This document shows, piece after piece, positions 38,163-39,565 of a DNA stretch of 39,565 nucleotides (positions within the stretch are counted from its first letter, which is position 1; each line of letters begins with the position of its first letter). Below the pieces are notes generated by a model. That model was not told the origin of the DNA, did not search any database, and worked only from the letters and a program-made list of their open reading frames with translations. The DNA comes from Candidatus Poribacteria bacterium. GTDB taxonomy: Bacteria > Poribacteria > WGA-4E > WGA-3G. Where the stretch lies: positions 1 through 39,565 of the forward strand of contig JAGFCB010000271.1 in the NCBI GenBank assembly GCA_022394775.1. The letters are read 5' to 3'. Made by a program: the position numbers and the translations under genes.

Positions 38163-38220
38163 GTAGCATGCCTGTTAGGCTGTGCAAATGCCTCCCGTAG
38201 CATAGCCTGTTAGGCTGTGC
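38163..38220. repeat. two 23/24-bp direct repeats with small hairpins
   Basis: GTAGCATGCCTGTTAGGC+TGTGC (38163-38185) and GTAGCATAGCCTGTTAGGC+TGTGC (38197-38220), each with a GCCT-GTT-AGGC stem. They lie just upstream of the nucleotidyltransferase start. Confidence 0.7.
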
Positions 38221-38286
38221 CTCTTTGATTGTCAGAATCAGGATTTTCGGGATTTACGAGATAAAACATCTTAACTGGTAACTGAT

Positions 38287-39168
38287 TTATACCGACCTAT
38301 GCCCTGCAAAGCCGCGCGGATTTTCAAAAGCATCTACCCACAAATCACACCACGCTTGGTGTTCGGACAAGACGTTTTCAGGATTTTTACGACTGCGCAC
38401 AATAAAATCTGGATGCGCCGTCCGTCCGGTATGATGTCCAGTCGTCTGATACCGCAAATCCAACGACCAACGACACCGGTCGGACGTATTCGGTTCCGAA
38501 CGGTGTGGTGTAAAACGGCTCAGTAAGACAACATCACCGCGGTAACATTCCAACATGAGCGGTTCAACGTCGGGCATTAATTCCGGTTTAATCATCGTCC
38601 CACCCTCTTTCTGATGGACCAGATAACCCTCTTCCTCAGTAACACCCGGCAATGCCTGAAGGCACCCCATCTCTATCGTGCTATCACCTAACGGCAGCCA
38701 ACATGTGACGATCTCAGAGCCTTCCGCCTCCGGCATCATAACACCAGCATCCTGATGCCATGGCACGCCACCTGCCCAACTCGCGTTTCCATCTATAACG
38801 GGCGGCTTTGCCCGTAGGTGCTGAATCGGGTTGCAAGTAATTTCCGGTCCAACGATGCCTTCAACAACATCCAAAAGGTTATCGTTTTTCAGAAATTCAA
38901 AGATGGCTTTACCGCGATAGTTCATAATATCCAATCCGCCTGCCATCTCGCCGGACTGTGCCAGCAATTTCGCAAATCGCTTATCGAAAGGTTCATCTTC
39001 ATGCAGGTCTTCGATCTTACCTTCCTCTTTTAAAGCGAGGGCGCGCTCGGAAATCCAATCCGAAATCTCATCAATTACCGGCTGTAGATCCGCGTCAGTC
39101 AAAGCGTTTTTGACTATTAGGACACCCTGTGTCCGAAAAGTTTCACACTGCTCTTGCGTGAGTCTCAT
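38287..39168 (-). CDS. phytanoyl-CoA dioxygenase (PhyH) family protein
   Basis: A 293-residue Fe(II)/2-oxoglutarate oxygenase. The iron triad is H138 and D140 in PWHQDAGVM, and H222 in TPHRSEPNTSDRCRW; R231/R233 fit the 2-oxoglutarate anchor. It is longer than the other PhyH proteins here and has an acidic segment (LKEEGKIEDLHEDEPFD, residues 47-63). The ATG is preceded by AAGAGGGAGAGA on its strand. It is transcribed alone, divergent from the dehydrogenase fragment. The family is certain; the substrate is unknown. Confidence 0.9.
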   Translation of the reverse strand: MRLTQEQCETFRTQGVLIVKNALTDADLQPVIDEISDWISERALALKEEGKIEDLHEDEPFDKRFAKLLAQSGEMAGGLDIMNYRGKAIFEFLKNDNLLDVVEGIVGPEITCNPIQHLRAKPPVIDGNASWAGGVPWHQDAGVMMPEAEGSEIVTCWLPLGDSTIEMGCLQALPGVTEEEGYLVHQKEGGTMIKPELMPDVEPLMLECYRGDVVLLSRFTPHRSEPNTSDRCRWSLDLRYQTTGHHTGRTAHPDFIVRSRKNPENVLSEHQAWCDLWVDAFENPRGFAGHRSV

Positions 39169-39229
39169 AAGGAAGTCTCTCCCTCTTAAGGGATGCGGTT
39201 CTACTTCCGACAGTTATAAAGGAATGTAA

Positions 39230-39316
39230 GCCCAAACAACGTGCCGGGCTGGCTCTACGCCGAGAAACGTCAAAGCATACAGCCCACCTTACCGAACCGC
39301 AAGGAATAATTAAAAA
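39230..39316 (+). repeat. dispersed ACCGAACCGCAAGG element, copy 6
   Basis: Core at 39275-39304 (CCTTACCGAACCGCAAGG), preceded by a CTCTACGCCGAGAAACG stretch matching the TACGGAAAAGAACG part of copy 5, and followed by AATAATTAAAAA. Confidence 0.7.
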
Positions 39317-39336
39317 TATAAAAAATGTTGTAAATA

Positions 39337-39345
39337 TGATACCAT
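39337..39345 (+). promoter_or_regulatory. extended -10 before the dehydrogenase gene
   Basis: TGATACCAT, about 33 bases before the ATG at 39378, within TATGATACCATA. No -35 is visible. Confidence 0.4.
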
Positions 39346-39377
39346 AATAGAGAAAATTCAACAAGGAGCACTACAAA

Positions 39378-39565
39378 ATGAAAGGCAAACAAATTGTGAT
39401 GCCAGCGAAGCGTTCAGCTACGCTGGAAGATTTTGAACTTGATGAAACGCTTACACCCAACCAAATTTTGCTCAAAACGCACTATAGTTTGATTAGTCCC
39501 GGCACCGAAGGCGCAGGATATACAGGACTTGAAAGCGGCACAACATTCCCGCACGGTTCTGGCTA
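39378..39565 (+). CDS. zinc-type alcohol dehydrogenase-like protein, 3' truncated
   Basis: The first 62 codons of a gene cut by the window edge. The ATG has AAGGAG 9 bases upstream. The sequence (KQIVMPAKRSATLEDFEL, then THYSLISPGTEGAGYTG) matches the N-terminus of medium-chain dehydrogenase/reductase proteins, where SLISPGTE is a recurrent block at the start of the catalytic GroES-like domain. The NAD(P)-binding domain lies outside the window, so substrate and cofactor cannot be judged. Confidence 0.7.
   Translation, partial: MKGKQIVMPAKRSATLEDFELDETLTPNQILLKTHYSLISPGTEGAGYTGLESGTTFPHGSG

Noticed and set aside
38138..38203. N-terminal extension of the nucleotidyltransferase
   Set aside because: The family start MQAIILCGG is at 38137 with AAAGGAA ahead; the extension lies in the direct-repeat region.

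Overview
The window looks like a stretch of chromosome from an uncultured, moderate-GC, Gram-negative bacterium. The gene content best fits Candidatus Poribacteria or a close relative. This rests on four phytanoyl-CoA dioxygenase (PhyH) genes in 39 kb, TIM-barrel amidohydrolase and sugar-isomerase genes, secreted proteins with FlgD/type IX-like C-terminal modules next to a PorV-like outer-membrane protein, and many small dispersed palindromic repeats. The assignment is from gene content, not from a marker tree. I see no rRNA, tRNA, CRISPR array, phage module or transposase.

Layout. 1-4.6 kb: 3' part of a serine beta-lactamase-like hydrolase, a translationally coupled HEPN(AbiU2-like)-PIN pair behind a near-consensus promoter, an amidohydrolase, and a reverse-strand PhyH enzyme. 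4.9-12.3 kb: one ABC ATPase followed by four tandem paralogous membrane proteins. 12.5-19.5 kb: a small unknown protein, a ZIP-like metal transporter with a palindromic, apparently leaderless promoter, a secreted glycosidase-like protein, a discoidin/NTF2 lipoprotein and two PhyH enzymes. 19.8-26.8 kb: an SppA-type peptidase with an extra barrel-like N-terminal domain, protein-L-isoaspartate methyltransferase, a PorV-like protein, an Fn3/FlgD secreted protein and a Ycf48-like propeller. 27-32.2 kb: PLP aminotransferase, homoserine kinase and a full-length P-type ATPase homologue whose catalytic motifs are all replaced. 32.2-39.6 kb: a large polytopic membrane protein of unknown function, a cis-prenyltransferase, a sugar isomerase/epimerase-like protein, RsgA, a sugar nucleotidyltransferase, another PhyH enzyme and the start of a zinc-type dehydrogenase.

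Genes that probably work together: the HEPN-PIN pair (toxin-antitoxin or abortive-infection type); the ABC ATPase with its four permeases; the PorV-like protein with the adjacent secreted FlgD-tailed protein; and possibly the aminotransferase with homoserine kinase in amino-acid metabolism.

Most notable: (1) the P-type ATPase pseudoenzyme at 29288-32155; (2) the HEPN-PIN operon without a recognisable DNA-binding antitoxin; (3) a dispersed element with core ACCGAACCGCAAGG, present six times and always in the same orientation, once supplying the C-terminus of a gene; (4) the four-permease array, three members of which share an in-frame 42-nt hairpin insertion at the start; and (5) the palindrome/promoter/leaderless start of the ZIP-like gene. 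All calls are by reading the sequence; no database search was run.
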